From Macrotrachela quadricornifera (Eukaryota > Rotifera > Eurotatoria > Philodinida > Philodinidae), in NCBI GenBank assembly GCA_022393335.1, contig JAJEKB010021387.1:536894-600893 (forward strand): a stretch of 64,000 nucleotides of DNA, given 5' to 3'. Positions 23,677 through 36,129 of the stretch are shown one piece after another. A program made the translations under genes and the position numbers. The notes beneath the pieces were generated by a model, which did not search any database, had not been told where the DNA came from, and worked only from the letters and a program-made list of their open reading frames with translations. How positions within the stretch are numbered: position 1 is the first letter of the stretch; every line of letters begins with the position of its first letter.

Positions 23677-24062
23677 ATTTAATTTATTTTTATCTGATAA
23701 TAAAAACTGTTGTATAATATAAATATATTTAACGAAAGAAATTTCTCATTGGTTGAGAAAAGAACTAAACCGTAAAAGAATAGTTTTTATGATAGTTTAT
23801 CATATTTATATTTATAAAATGACTCTACTGTGTATTAATTTGTTAGTATCTTATGAATACCTAGTGAAAGTTATTAACCTATAAAAAAGCGTTGCGAAAG
23901 AAGTTGAACGCATTTCTAGCCGTTTTCATCCAGAATGGCGAATAACGCGAGAAGTATTTTATTTGTGAAAATGCTCTGATCATTGCAAGAAATAGTGTTG
24001 AACATATCAAAACTGGACAAAGCTTAGAATAAAGCATCTACACTTGGGTCTTTCCTTTTTGA
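23677..24062 (+). repeat. Right copy of the direct repeat of about 400 bp
   Basis: It begins about 90 bases after the aquaporin stop (TTTAATTTATTTTTATCTGA) and matches 20091-20505. It ends at the left border of the DDE transposon at 24066, so its continuation may be cut by that insertion. Confidence 0.75.
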
Positions 24063-24065
24063 TTT

Positions 24066-25782
24066 GGGCGTGAGCAACCGACTTGGTACCCCAATACATA
24101 TTGGCTTGATTAGCTGCAATGGTACATCGAAGAAAGGTGATTTTTCTACCACTTGTAGTGCACATATACCTCTAACGTTCTGTTACTGTTTGAGCCCTAC
24201 GTAGTGCTCTAAAAGAGAAGTTATCAAGTTCATGTTCATGATCATCGCCTTAAACGTGCGTCATGATTATTTTGTTTACATTACACTCTCAGTATGCATT
24301 TCGCGCATGGTAAAATTTAATCTGTTCTGTCACTGATCTATATCAATCACACCATTCTTATTCTAATTATAATTTTTTGTCGCATCTATTCGTTCTTTCT
24401 TTACTTTCAACATACTTTCATTTGATCAAAAGCATTCTCTATCTTCGCCCTATGTTATCTTCGCAACTTGAATGAAATTGTTCCTAATGTCAATCTAACG
24501 TAGTTGATCGTCGAAAATATTGTACAAATTGCGATTCGATATTAACTTGAACATGTGTTGGTTCAGGAAAATCTGGCTTGTACACTCATTATTACCATCA
24601 TCGTGATACCTATTATTATTGTACACCAGAACTCAAAGAGCAGAGACAACAGAAAATGGAAGAAAAGCAAGCTCCTATTCGAAAACATTTTCAAGCTTTA
24701 GATGATAGTGAGTATCATTGAACGTCTCAAGATACTCATACGCCTCTTATTTCATTATTTTAGAACAACGTCCATGGTCAGAATAGAAACGTAGTGACGA
24801 ATCTTGTCGACAGCATACTGGACACGACGTTGAACAAGTACAACAACTATATTTCCTGTGTGAACAATCACTTTTAAACTATTGCTCGCATCGGAACGAA
24901 CAATACACAGATGGTGTCAACACATCCTCTTTATCTCCTATGAATTTGCTTGTAGTTACATTGTGGTATCTGAAGTTTTATCATTCTGAACGTTATATCG
25001 CTACAGAATTAAACTTGGCTCAAAGGGCAGTGAGTTATTCTTTATCATCCGTTCTGGATATTTTACATTCATGTGTTTATCCGGAATTCATTTTACTGCC
25101 TGCTGATATGTCCTATAGAACTACACCGCATGGACCTGAAGAATATCACAATCTTACGAGAGTCAGGATTATTAGAGCATTTAAATGATTCTGTACAAAT
25201 TATTGCTGATAAAGGTTATATCGGCGAAGAATACGTCATCACTCCAAGAAAGAAACTTTATGGACGCGAATTGACAGAAGAAGATAAAGATTTCAATCGA
25301 ACTATTAATAGTGCCGGAGCACCTATCGAAAACATTAATCAACGTTTCAAAACTTATGCTATCTTAGGTGGTGTTTACAGGGGAGATATTGATGATCACT
25401 ATAAGGTAACTAAAATTGCACAAGTTGTTTCTGCTCTTTGTAATATAAACTTGAATAAACATCCTATTCGTAAATAAACAGCATGATTATTTCTACTGTC
25501 TCACCACTTAATAATGACACGGTCACTATTTCATCTTGTTCCAAATCTCCTAGTAAGAACTAACATATGCTATTCAATTGGATGTGAAATACATTTAAGG
25601 CGATGATCATGAACATGAACTTGATAACCTCTCGTTTATAGCACTACCTAAGGCTCAAACAGTAACAGAACGTTAGAGGTGTATGTGCATTACAAGTGGT
25701 AGAAAAATCACCTTTCTTCGATGTACCATTGCAGCTAAGCAAGCCAATATGTATTGGGGTACCGAGTCGGTTGCTCACGCCC
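24066..25782 (+). mobile_element. DDE_Tnp_4-type (Harbinger/ISL2EU-like) transposon, defective
   Basis: The ends are long inverted repeats of about 185 bp: GGGCGTGAGCAACCGACTTG at the left and CGAGTCGGTTGCTCACGCCC at the right, matching inward through TAACGTTCTGTTACTGTTTG and ATGATCATCGCCTTAAA-type landmarks. The interior carries remains of a transposase related to the DDE_Tnp_4 group. The element has lost coding integrity (see the pseudogene inside). The long, well-preserved inverted repeats suggest fairly recent activity or recombination between arms. The target duplication could not be fixed (ATTT on the left, ATAT on the right). Confidence 0.85.
24565..25477 (+). pseudogene. Broken DDE_Tnp_4-like transposase
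   Basis: Three coding pieces are visible. The first, about 24565-24709, begins SGKSGLYTHYYHHRDTYYYC and ends at a donor-like GTGAGT. A piece after an acceptor at about 24763 runs into stops. At 24940-25100 is LWYLKFYHSERYIATELNLA, like the helix-turn-helix part before the catalytic domain. The third piece, in another frame (25150-25477), has IIADKGYIGEEYVITPRKK and AGAPIENINQRFKTYAILGG, which look like the second Asp block and the Glu block of a DDE transposase. It ends LNKHPIRK. The first catalytic Asp region is missing between the second and third pieces, where the frame also shifts. The protein would therefore be inactive. Confidence 0.8.
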
Positions 25783-26228
25783 ATATGATAACTGAAGTAC
25801 CATTAATGGGGTATCCTACATACTATTTATACCCGTATATATACAAATAACGCTCCTCCGAGGTCTTGCTCAACTCTTTCTCACAGAGATTATATTTTGG
25901 AACTCTCAATAAACTATTTTTTTTCACTAATTAACATTTAATTAATAATTACCAATTAGTTAAATTAGCTTTTGGTCAAGTGTTATGAAAAGCATCCTTT
26001 TTATTTTCACCGTATTCTTGGATTAATCAGTAAAGTGCAGACATACAAGCAAACAAGTTATTTGTGCCAGACTCTTCTCTACGAGAAAGACAATAGATTC
26101 TCCGTTTAGACAAAAAGAGAAGAATAAATGAATAAAATAAACTGATAAAATTTAAGTGCTTATTGTATTGTTGTTTTATTATCAAAAGGAGAATAAATCT
26201 CTTATCACATTATACGCATATACTTATA
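25783..26228. other. Spacer
   Basis: AT-rich spacer between two elements. Nothing recognised. Confidence 0.4.
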
Positions 26229-26436
26229 CCTGTGAGCAAGATTCTTTCTGGTCCCTCTCTTTTCAACAAGATTTTCTCTACTATTGTAAGGACAAAACTT
26301 AATGTTGTTCGGGCCTTATAGAATAGGATTCCTGATAACCCCTTGATTGACCTGAACAACACCATGTTTTGTCCTTATGATAGTAGAGAAAATCTTGTTT
26401 GAAAAAGGAAGAGAATGGAATGACTTTTGCTCACGG
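26229..26436. mobile_element. Hairpin MITE-like element, about 208 bp
   Basis: An almost complete palindrome: CCTGTGAGCAAGATTC at the left against TTGCTCACGG at the right, then CAAGATTTTCTCTACTAT against ATAGTAGAGAAAATCTTG and AAGGACAAAACTTAATGTTG against CAACACCATGTTTTGTCCTT. It shares its central motif with the element at 1982-2392 and with a fragment in an intron of the M28 peptidase gene (about 28503-28537). Confidence 0.75.
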
Positions 26437-27376
26437 ATGTAATATAATATTCTCTTACAACTATTTTGAATTCTTTTATATAATTAAAATTATCTTTTTT
26501 TGATGTTCTTTTTTGCTTCAAAATCGTTAATACATTTTTTAGAATTCATTACAAACTAAATAGAGTCATGATTGAAAAATATCTTGAAAAACAAATTGTT
26601 AGTATTTCATGTAATCTTAATATTTCAAATTTAAAATTCTGACTTTAGAGAAAAATGAAAGAATTTGTTCGAAACAAAACAAATAATGTTTAGTATATTC
26701 TTTTTTTTCTTGCCTATAAAAGTAAAGATACAAAAATTGAGAATCAACACGCATATGAGAGATCTCAGCATGGAAATTTTTTTACTATACATGTAAAGTA
26801 GAGTAACTTATAATTAAAACAAATATCTTAGGAACGACATCTTCTTGAAATATTTATGTCGCGTTGTCTTTCTTCTGATTTTATATTAAAAAAAAATGCG
26901 TATTACTGTTATTAAAGAGACTTCTTCTTAATAAGAAGAAAAGAAAGATCAACATATACATACAACCTAATATATACAATATTTAACAAAATATATTACA
27001 TATTCTTTTCATCTCACGATTACTATTCGTATCACAAACAAAATTAAGTTTTTCTAAACTCAACTGAAAGACTCAGGTCACCAGAGAATAGGATTAACAT
27101 ATTGCTCTTCACATGATTCTTTCTACTATAATGAAAATCAGGATTATATTACTTTAGGAAAAGTAAAATGATAATGATATTAATAATAGTTATAAATAAA
27201 TTCTTATCATATTTCATGTTAAAACTATGCTTCTTATTCGTTCGTTCTTTCTTTCTTTTATGACTTATTCTATCTATTCTTCTCACTCTTTTCTTTAAAA
27301 TAAAAACTATTTAGTGTAACACGCATGCAGTATTACAAGTAAAAATGAAATATAGTTATTGAGTATTCAATTATTC
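26437..27376. other. Region upstream of the M28 peptidase gene
   Basis: AT-rich with no gene. It should contain the promoter of the peptidase gene; no specific motif can be named. Confidence 0.4.
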
Positions 27377-30300
27377 ATGGATGAAACAGTTGAAGAGATT
27401 GCTTTAGCACCTGTTGTATCACAAAATGAAGATGATGAAGTTTTGAAGAAGAAAGAATTCAATCGTAAATCAGAAAAATTCTCTGTATTTATTCGGTAAG
27501 ATAATTCTAGTTGAATAAAAATAAAATTTGTAATTTCATAATTCTTCCATTTAGAATATTCAATTCGAAATCCCATCTAAAACAATTTATTTTATGGATT
27601 ATTTTATTAATTTGTTTATTATTTATTGCTGGTTCACTTTCATTTCATATATCATATTCAGTATCTATAGTGAAAAGAAGAAATATTCCAGATGATATAT
27701 TTAGTGAAGAACGTGCTTTAGATTATTTAATTAATTTAACTCAATTTGGTTCAAGAGTAATTAATACACGTGGAAATATTGATGCACGGAATTTTCTTAT
27801 TTCACAAATTGAACGTATCTATTCAATGAATAAACGAAATCTTCAATTTGAAATTGAACTACAAAATTTTACTGATTTTTATCATAATCAATTACAAAAT
27901 ATTCTTGTTCGTATTTCAAATCCAATTACAAAAATAAAAAATGTATCAAGTCTAATGTTAAGTGCTCATTATGATTCAGGTAAGTATATATATTTAAAAA
28001 ATTGTCATAATTTAGATAATAAAGATCTTTTATGATAGTGGAATTTAGTCGTGGAAGTTGTGATGATGGTTCAGGTGTTGTTATTTTACTTGAACTTCTT
28101 TATAATTTAGTTAATGATTTAACAATAAATTTTTCTAATGTTCATTTAATTATTTTATTTACAAATGCAGAAGAATCAAGATTACATGGTGCTAGAGCAT
28201 TTATTGCTAATCATAGTTGGCGTTTTAATATTAATCGTTTTATTAATATTGATTCAGTTAGTTGCAATGAAGTGGCTATTTTAGTTCAAATGAAACCATC
28301 AAAGGTATTCTTTTAACAGCAGTTTTGTAAGAGCATCGAATATAATAGTTTAATGGTAAAAATTGATATATACATTTGCTTTATATCAATCAATTTCTTA
28401 CACGAAATTGGCATTATGAAACGTTTTTTAGCACTATGCCATATCATTTCACGAAGCCATAGGTTCCGGTATTCATACGAACAACACTGATTCCTCACTA
28501 TTCTAAGGACAAAACAAAAAGTTGTTCGAGCCATATGAAAGTAGGTTTTCGCTAAACCCTATATTGATCCAAAAGTTTCTACTGGAAAACATGAAAATCA
28601 AGAAATCAGCTTATTCTCTCTTGTAGCTATTACAAGATCCTAAAAAGTTTTTTTTTTCCTAATCTCAGTTTTGTGTGAGAAATCAATCGATATAAAAAAA
28701 AACAGTACAACATTTTTTACCATTAAAAGAATTAACTGATAAATGTTCGATACTCTTATAGAATATCTTTTACATCTTCATAGTTAAATAATAATCTATT
28801 TTATCTAGTTAGTTATTGATTATAGTCGAGTATCAAGACCACGTGCAAATGTTATTTTAGAAAATATTTTACAATTATTTGGAATGTCAGCAGATTATGA
28901 TATATATAGTTCAATTGGTTCTTTATCAGGATATGATTTTGGTTTCCTCTATAATGGTTATATATATCATACATTACTTGATCAAACATCAATATTTAAA
29001 AGAGGTGTTATACAAGATTTAGGTGAAAATCTTGGTATATTAATTCGTAATATTCTCAAAGAAAATATAGAAGAAATAAAAAATTATAATGATAATGATT
29101 CATTTATTTATTTTGATTTATTTGGTCGATATTTAATTGTATATAAAATGTCAACATCAATAATAATTCAAATAATATTAATTATATTAATAATTATTAT
29201 AAGTATAATATTAATTATATTTGATGATATTTATCATCGACGAAAATCTTTTATATGTAATGATTATTATTGTATTTATGATTATTTTAAATCTCCATTA
29301 AAAATACGTATTATATCAATAATAATATATGTAATATCTAATATTCTATCAATATGTATTAGTATTCTTGTTGCAATAGGTTATTCATGGATTATATCAA
29401 AAATTCGACCCTTTTTATGGTTTGGTAATTCTACATTATCAATATTTCTTTATAGTTTACCATGTTTAATTAGTTTTATATTAATTGAATATATATGTAA
29501 TATATTTCATAATATAATTCTTCAAAAATCATCTTCTAAAAATAATAATTCTAATATAAATAAAATAAGTTTTGATTTTGAACAAAATTTATCAATTAAT
29601 ATAATATATATTTTATTAATGATTATTTCAATTATAATTAATAATCGATCATTTTATATAATTCTTCTATGGTCTATATTTATTTGTCCAATGATACTTG
29701 TTTTAATGTTAATTCAATTTATAATTCATTGGAAAGAAATCGAAATAAATTTCTTTAAAAAAAAATATTATTGGATATTTTTTCCATTAATTATTTCTAT
29801 ATTCCCATTATCACATACAATTGATATAATTAATCGTTTAATTCATATAATAATACCATATTTATCTCGAATATTATCATATAAATCATATTTTTTATCA
29901 AATTTAATGATATGTTATATTATTTGTATTCCTAGTATATTTATTCTACTTATTTTTATTCCAATATTACAAAGAACAAAACATTTTAGTAAAATATTAA
30001 TTATTTTTTTAATAAATTTTATAATTATCTTTTTAATTGCATATAATCGTCAAACATTTACTAATATTTATCCAAGCACTTTTTATGCTAAACATGTATC
30101 AAAATCAATTTTTGAAGTAAACAAGTTAACTAATATTCCATATAGTGTTCCACTTATATCACAATCATCATTAATTGCAGTTATAACAGATGATCATATT
30201 GATCTTTCACCTATACTTGATCAATTTTCAGATAAAAGTGGTTATATATTACATAATAAAAAATGTATGAAACCAACAAAATGTATATTTAATGATACAT

Positions 30301-30653
30301 TTAATCGTACAATGCCCATTCAATATATTGAAATAGAATCTATGAAAAATTTTCAAAATTATACAATTATAATTCGACATGTTTTATCTTATAATATTCA
30401 AATATCATCATATTCATTTATTAAATTTATTGTTCGAAATCAATTAATTATTCCAAGAACAGAAACAATTATTGATGTTATTTCATATTCAAAATTATTT
30501 TCATTTAATATTAATATTAAAATTCGACGATGTGATCTAAGTGATTCAACATTTTTATTATTATTTACAAATTTAATGAAAAATATTGTTCTTATTGGTA
30601 AAGGACAATGTCAAGCTATTGATGATGATGCTACTCTTATTTTTGATTTATAA
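27377..30653 (+). CDS. ERMP1/Fxna-like M28 metallopeptidase, four exons
   Basis: Exons are 27377-27495, 27555-27979, 28039-28304 and 28809-30653, with GT-AG borders and phases 2, 1 and 0, giving 884 residues; human ERMP1 is of similar length. A cytosolic N-terminus leads to a first helix (about 47-68, FILWIILLICLLF). The lumenal M28 domain has all five expected zinc ligands: H178 (SAHYDS), D191 (SCDDGSG), E227 (NAEES), D253 (INIDS) and H324 (YIYHTLLD). D180 and E226 sit in the catalytic positions. LVIDYSRVSRPRAN at the start of exon 4 fixes the third acceptor. The C-terminal half has about eight hydrophobic helices, then a lumenal domain ending DDDATLIFDL. By family it is an endoplasmic-reticulum membrane aminopeptidase-type enzyme; substrates are unknown. 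The third intron (504 bp) holds a hairpin-element fragment. Confidence 0.92.
28503..28537 (+). mobile_element. Fragment of a hairpin element inside an intron
   Basis: AAGGACAAAACAAAAAGTTG followed by TTCGAGCCATATGAA resembles the centre of the elements at 1982-2392 and 26229-26436. It lies in intron 3 of the M28 peptidase gene and helps explain why that intron is about 504 bp while the other two are 59 bp. Confidence 0.5.
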
Positions 30654-33600
30654 CATACAACTTCATAATATCAACAAAAACAATAAAATATTTCTTTTTT
30701 TTTCTTCATAATTAAATAAATTATCACTAAATATAATAATGAAAATAAATTTGACAAAGATAATACATGTATAGGAACATCAAGATTTAATAATAGGGCT
30801 CCATATAAAGCATGAAAAACTAATGTTTTCTAGATTATTCATTATAGTCAAGAAGATGATAATTATCAATCGTAAATTGAGAGACAAGTATTCTAAAGTG
30901 ATCTTATAGAAATTCGATCAACTCAAGTCTGATTAAATTCTGAAATTTGACCTGTTTGAATTTTCGCAATTCGAAAGATTAAATCGAAAAAATATCATAA
31001 ATTTCTTTGAGAGAAATGAAAATAAAAAAGTCAAAGATTATGTTCAATTATCAACATACACTGCAATTTTGGCAACAGGGTATCTAAATATACTGTGCAA
31101 TTGTATCCAATTAAGTATTTGATCAGTATCTTCAAGTATTCATTTATGAGACATTTTCAGATAAGCTTAGCTCCGTACATTGACAAGAGTCATCAATAAC
31201 AAATTAATCATAATACTTTGTTTATGCATCATTATTGTATACTTGTTCTTAAAGAATATATCCAAATTTGTTACACACAATTAACCTCATATAAAAGTTG
31301 TGCTACAATCTAACAGTAGACTTGTTGAAGCTACTTGTATCACCGTCTTTGACTGTTTATGATACTATGCCAGTCACGATCGAAGATGGTCAGTGATGAT
31401 TTATATTATTATGTCGACTATGGTCTATAGTAGTCTTTGATTCTGTGTCGGTCATGATCTGTGAGGAGTAGATGCAAATTTCTACCCCTAAACTTCTCAA
31501 CATTCTCTTTCAGATCATGTTTCATAAAAAACAAGTACTTATTACGATAAAAATAGAAGATTTTAAATATACATTTATTTCTTTAATGATTTGATTATTA
31601 TTAAAAGAATAAAATGTATATATTAATAGAAAGAAATGATTGGTTTTATTTTATTATCGATGTGCTTCTGTATAACATTTTTAATTGTTTATTACATCGT
31701 GTCAACAAGTTTGTATAAGTACTGTGGTGATTTTTAATGATATTAATTATGTAAAAATTTATCGAAATCTAAACACATTTAACCCTATTAACATTTTAAT
31801 GAAGATGATAATAATTATTTCAATATATATAAAACATTTGTCAACTGAAACTCAAATTTGAAAAACTTTAACAATACAGATTGATAGGTATGTCTTATAA
31901 TATAAAAAGATTTGCAATAATTACTCATATTTGATTTCGTGAATAAATAGTACTTCAATATGTCTTTAAATTCAATATTGAATCAATTGGAAAAAAATAA
32001 TATAGTTATGTACACCAACTTTAATGTATTTATAAAACTGTTATATTACAAATTTGACAGAGAAGGTATTCGAGCACTTAAAGTTATTGACATAGTTTTT
32101 CAAAACAGAAGCATTCATATACATATTCATTGAATGAGACCAACTATGAAATATAAGTAAACTATTATATTTTAATAAAATATTCTACTTTAATCATACG
32201 AGGTACTATTTTTTACTATTGATTTTAATACAATAGCAAAAGAACAGAATAACCCATTAACCAATAAGAGAGAAGTATATGTGAAAGAATAAATCAAAGA
32301 AAATAATCTCAGTTATATGCTATCAATATTAATGAAACACTGTATATTCATGCCAATGATTACTAATATTTTGCTTCTATGTATAAATGTATTTTTTTTT
32401 TATATCAAAGACTCTTTCTTACATATCAATTAAAAAGTATTATAAGATATTTTAGTACTAGTACAAACGTTCTGCGTAGAAGAAGAGAAGAGAACAACTA
32501 TAAATGAATAGTATTGCCAGTGTATGTCAATGTCTTCTCAAAATCATGAAGAACAGAATAACGCAGTAAAAGCAATGAGAAAAATACAGTTTACGTGCGC
32601 CCTTCTTCATTTTCTCTTTTGCTTACTGGCTTCTACTGAAATGTATTGTATTTTTTTATGTTTTTTTTTCATTTTTGTAATCATTCACTTAATATCCATA
32701 CAAGCTGAGTCGATATTCTGTATAATAATAATGGTAGCAGCTGTACAACTCATCATATCTATTGTTCCTTAATGATTGAAAATGATAAATTTTGCTTTCT
32801 ATTATAACGTAAGCATTTCCTAGCATTATATTTAGAAGTATAGTAAAAAAAAACGTTTGTTTTATATACTCTTCTTCATTGGATAGAAGAAAAATTGAAT
32901 CCTGATCATAATTATTATATAGGTAAATAGTCATATTATTCATCTTTTTAATCGTATATAATTGTTTGAAGATTTCTTTAAAATTTCTAAATAGGAGCAA
33001 ATTTATTGCCAACGAAAAACTTCAATTTTCTCAACAATAAAACATATTCAAAGAAATTAAATAGAAAGATTTACAAAACTCATATAAATATATATATTTT
33101 GTAGTATTTTTAACCTATTTTTAGTCGACAGACGTTTTTTGATGGCGACTGTCAAAACACTACTAATCTATGTAATACCTAGTTATTGATTAGAATGATC
33201 ATTGAGATCTACTATAGTAAGATTTTTATAATCCCACTAAATATCTATGAACGTCTTTTTGGACATTAAGTAATATCTTAAGAGATGCTGCTGTTTCAAA
33301 GACGTCTTAAAATAAAAACTAGTGTAATATTCATTGACATATTCCATTTTGTAAGTAAATCATTTCTGTATTGTTTGAACTATTGGTTTTTTTTCAAAAC
33401 TTAAATCCAAACCGGCGCTCTTTTAAAAATCTGAAAACAAACCGAAGGGGCACATTTGAAAAATTTTTAAAATTGTGTGACATTAATCGATATATTCAAT
33501 TAAAAATATATGCTTATGAGAGAACTATCTGGTATGTCTCCTTTGCTTTTTGATTCATTTGTATCTCATCCTATCGAATATGTTGATATATTAAAAAGCT

Positions 33601-34469
33601 TAAAGATATTTCTATTTATTGTTCTTTCTCGGATGCATGAATCCGATAACGAACCCGATAGGATCTCGCTAGTCGACAAAAATATCCGACTATCACACTA
33701 CTGTAGGATTTCTTCAAAATCTATGATGAGCTTCGATTGGTTGGAAAAGATCTGTTGTTCAAAGTCTATCAGAATTCGGTGTACAACAGGTGTCAACTCA
33801 TATCAGCTGTTGAGCATATATTTCGGTAGTCTGAGTCGTACTAATTACGTACAAATTAACTATTTATTGATGATCGATCAGTATACATGAAACTTGTGAA
33901 TAGTTGTTAGAGTGTAATACTTTGTTCTGTTTTTGAGAATTATCGTAGATCGGGAGGTTACGAATAACTAGTAGTTAATTAGTTAGTTACTAGTTTGATC
34001 AGATTCCTGTTCAGTTCATATGAACCAGCGAAAATGAACGAAAAGAGCTGATAAACAGCTTTTGCTCACGAGAGACAGAACCATTCGAACAATATCTTAT
34101 ATTATTTTACATATAAATGCGCAAAGAGAAAAGTTTTTTTGCTGTTGGATTTTGTTATTTTCATCGTTGGATAGCGATAGGGAGACTTGAATAATCAATT
34201 TTATATTAATGTACATCTAGATGCGGGTAGTCAAATTTCTGATTACATCGAATGCTATTGAAAAATATATCTGCTTGGCAGTTTTCAAAACTAGGATCCT
34301 ATCAATGCCCTTCAGTACGATAGATTTCTATGTGATTCAATTAAATGGCGGATCCGATCGTGGAGTTGATGGATCTGAGTCTTTTAAAAGTTTTGACCTA
34401 TTTCGAAATATTTATCAAGTTCATTAAATTATAGAATTTCGGCCTAAAATTTTGTCCATACGCAGGAAT
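30654..34469. other. Long intergenic region, no supported gene
   Basis: The ORF at 32524-32772 (82 residues, two hydrophobic stretches) and those at 33371-33890 lack domain or splice support. A slightly GC-richer part (about 33600-34400) has scattered CCGATAGGATC- and GGATCCGATC-type words like those in the element at 39782-43436, possibly an old relic. Confidence 0.4.
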
Positions 34470-34652
34470 CAATGATTTTTAGAATATTCTGAAAGTTTTA
34501 GTAAAAAAAATGTCCCTTTCTCAAGATATTGGACTTTGGAAACTATAGAGAGGTCAGAAAAACTGAGTTCACTTGAAAATTCATTATCTTGAGATAAAAA
34601 AAACATTCTTCTATTGCTGAACCTTTCAGGATATTCTAAGGACCATTTGATC
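34470..34652. repeat. Small imperfect foldback
   Basis: TTTAGAATATTCTGAAAG at the left is matched by CTTTCAGGATATTCTAA at the right, with further pairing inside (TCTCAAGATATTGGA against TTATCTTGAGATA-like sequence). It has no coding content and is probably a degraded MITE. Confidence 0.45.
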
Positions 34653-35271
34653 TTGAGAGTGGGCAAGATTTCAGGTTGAAATTTCGTAATTTAATTTTCT
34701 CGATGAATATCTGGAAATAAATAGTCATAATTTCCGAAATAATAGTCGTACATATATATATTGAAATATAGATCTAAACTATATTAATTAAGATAAAGAT
34801 CGAATGGAACTGCATTGATATGAACACCTTTTTAGATGATCAAACCAGTTTCATTTCGTCTTTTGATCATAAGTAGACATCAATAGGATGTGTAAAATAT
34901 TGCAAGAATTCATTCCTTTATGATTTTGATTTAAGATTTTCCTTATAAAAAGGTTTAAAATGCCTAGAATATCTCCAAAATTTCGATAAAAATTAATAGC
35001 ATTCTACAGAGTTACTAGATATTTCGTAAGCATCTATATTTTGTCAAAATACTCTCTAATCAAAACTGTCAGGTTCTGTCGTTAGTTCTTCTCGGCTCAG
35101 AATATGCCTGAAAATGACATTACTATTTTAGTATTATATTGAAAAAATTGACGGTTACTATTATTTTTCAGAAATCAGTACTACGATTGAGTGACCGATA
35201 ATCATTTATACAAAATATCTTTTTCGAACGAAAATCTATATGAAAAAGCAATAGAATCATCATCAAAAATA

Positions 35272-36129
35272 ATGATTATTAGTACCTCGTTACAACTACG
35301 TATTCGTTGGATCTTTGGTCTATTGGCATGTATCATACTTATCTTTATCTGGTATAAAGATCGATTTGTGACTATCAGATCATCACACACACTTAATTTA
35401 TCAACATCTGAAATATTAGAAATACTAAAACGTACTGGATCAAAAATAAAACAATTATCTAATACTACTACTCGGATATGTGAGATAAAACGTTTTGGCG
35501 AACATGGATCCGAAAAAGGAGCATGGGGTGCACATGCCTTATGCAATATACCTCCAAAAAATCCTTGTCTATTCTATTCTTTTGGTATTAGTACCGATTA
35601 CAAATTTGATGTAGATCTGGCAAATATTTGGAAATGTCAAGGTGTAGCATTTGATCCTAGTATTGAGCATAAATCACGATTACATCCTACTATAACATTT
35701 CATATGATAGGTGCTAAAACATTATCTGATGAAGATGATAAACAATGGTTACTTGTTACAACTGTACCTGCTTTAATGAAATGTTTTAGACATAAAAGAA
35801 TTAATATTTTAAAAATGGATTGTGAAGGATGTGAATTTTCTTTAGCTCGTGATGTGGAAAATGAAATGCCAGATTTTTTCTCTTATGTTGATCAAGTAGC
35901 ATTAGAAATTCATATATCCAAATTTTGGATTAAAACATCAGATCATGTAATGAACTTAGCAAAATTATTCGTATTCTTAGAAAATAATAATTTACAACTT
36001 ATAGATGTGGATCTAACACCATGTGCTAGTTATCATGAAGATTTTGGATGTCCATCAGTACTTTTAGAAACTGGTTATCCTTGTACTAAAAATATTATGT
36101 GTCAAAATTTACTTTTTGCTAGAGTATGA
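35272..36129 (+). CDS. METTL24-like membrane-anchored methyltransferase-domain protein
   Basis: An upstream in-frame TGA stands directly before 35191, so the first usable ATG is 35272 (MIISTSLQLRIRWIFG), giving 285 residues. A single helix near the N-terminus (WIFGLLACIILIFIWY) would make it a type II membrane protein, probably in the Golgi or endoplasmic reticulum. The lumenal part has the features of the Methyltransf_22/METTL24 group: YSFGISTDYKFDVDLA, a glycine-poor nucleotide-site analogue; GVAFDPSIEHKSRLHP; and INILKMDCEGCEFSLARD, then QVALEIHISKFW. Conserved cysteines follow near the C-terminus (PCASYHEDFGCPS). The reaction and substrate of this family are not settled, so none is assigned. 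The gene is a single exon. A splice-acceptor-like TTATTTTTCAG about 100 bases upstream could serve trans-splicing. Confidence 0.85.
   Translation: MIISTSLQLRIRWIFGLLACIILIFIWYKDRFVTIRSSHTLNLSTSEILEILKRTGSKIKQLSNTTTRICEIKRFGEHGSEKGAWGAHALCNIPPKNPCLFYSFGISTDYKFDVDLANIWKCQGVAFDPSIEHKSRLHPTITFHMIGAKTLSDEDDKQWLLVTTVPALMKCFRHKRINILKMDCEGCEFSLARDVENEMPDFFSYVDQVALEIHISKFWIKTSDHVMNLAKLFVFLENNNLQLIDVDLTPCASYHEDFGCPSVLLETGYPCTKNIMCQNLLFARV

Noticed and set aside
32524..32772. 82-residue ORF with two hydrophobic stretches
   Set aside because: Driven by T-rich sequence; no conserved motif and no splice context.
35191..35271. N-terminal extension of the METTL24-like protein
   Set aside because: It would need GTG as start and directly follows an in-frame TGA; the first ATG is at 35272.
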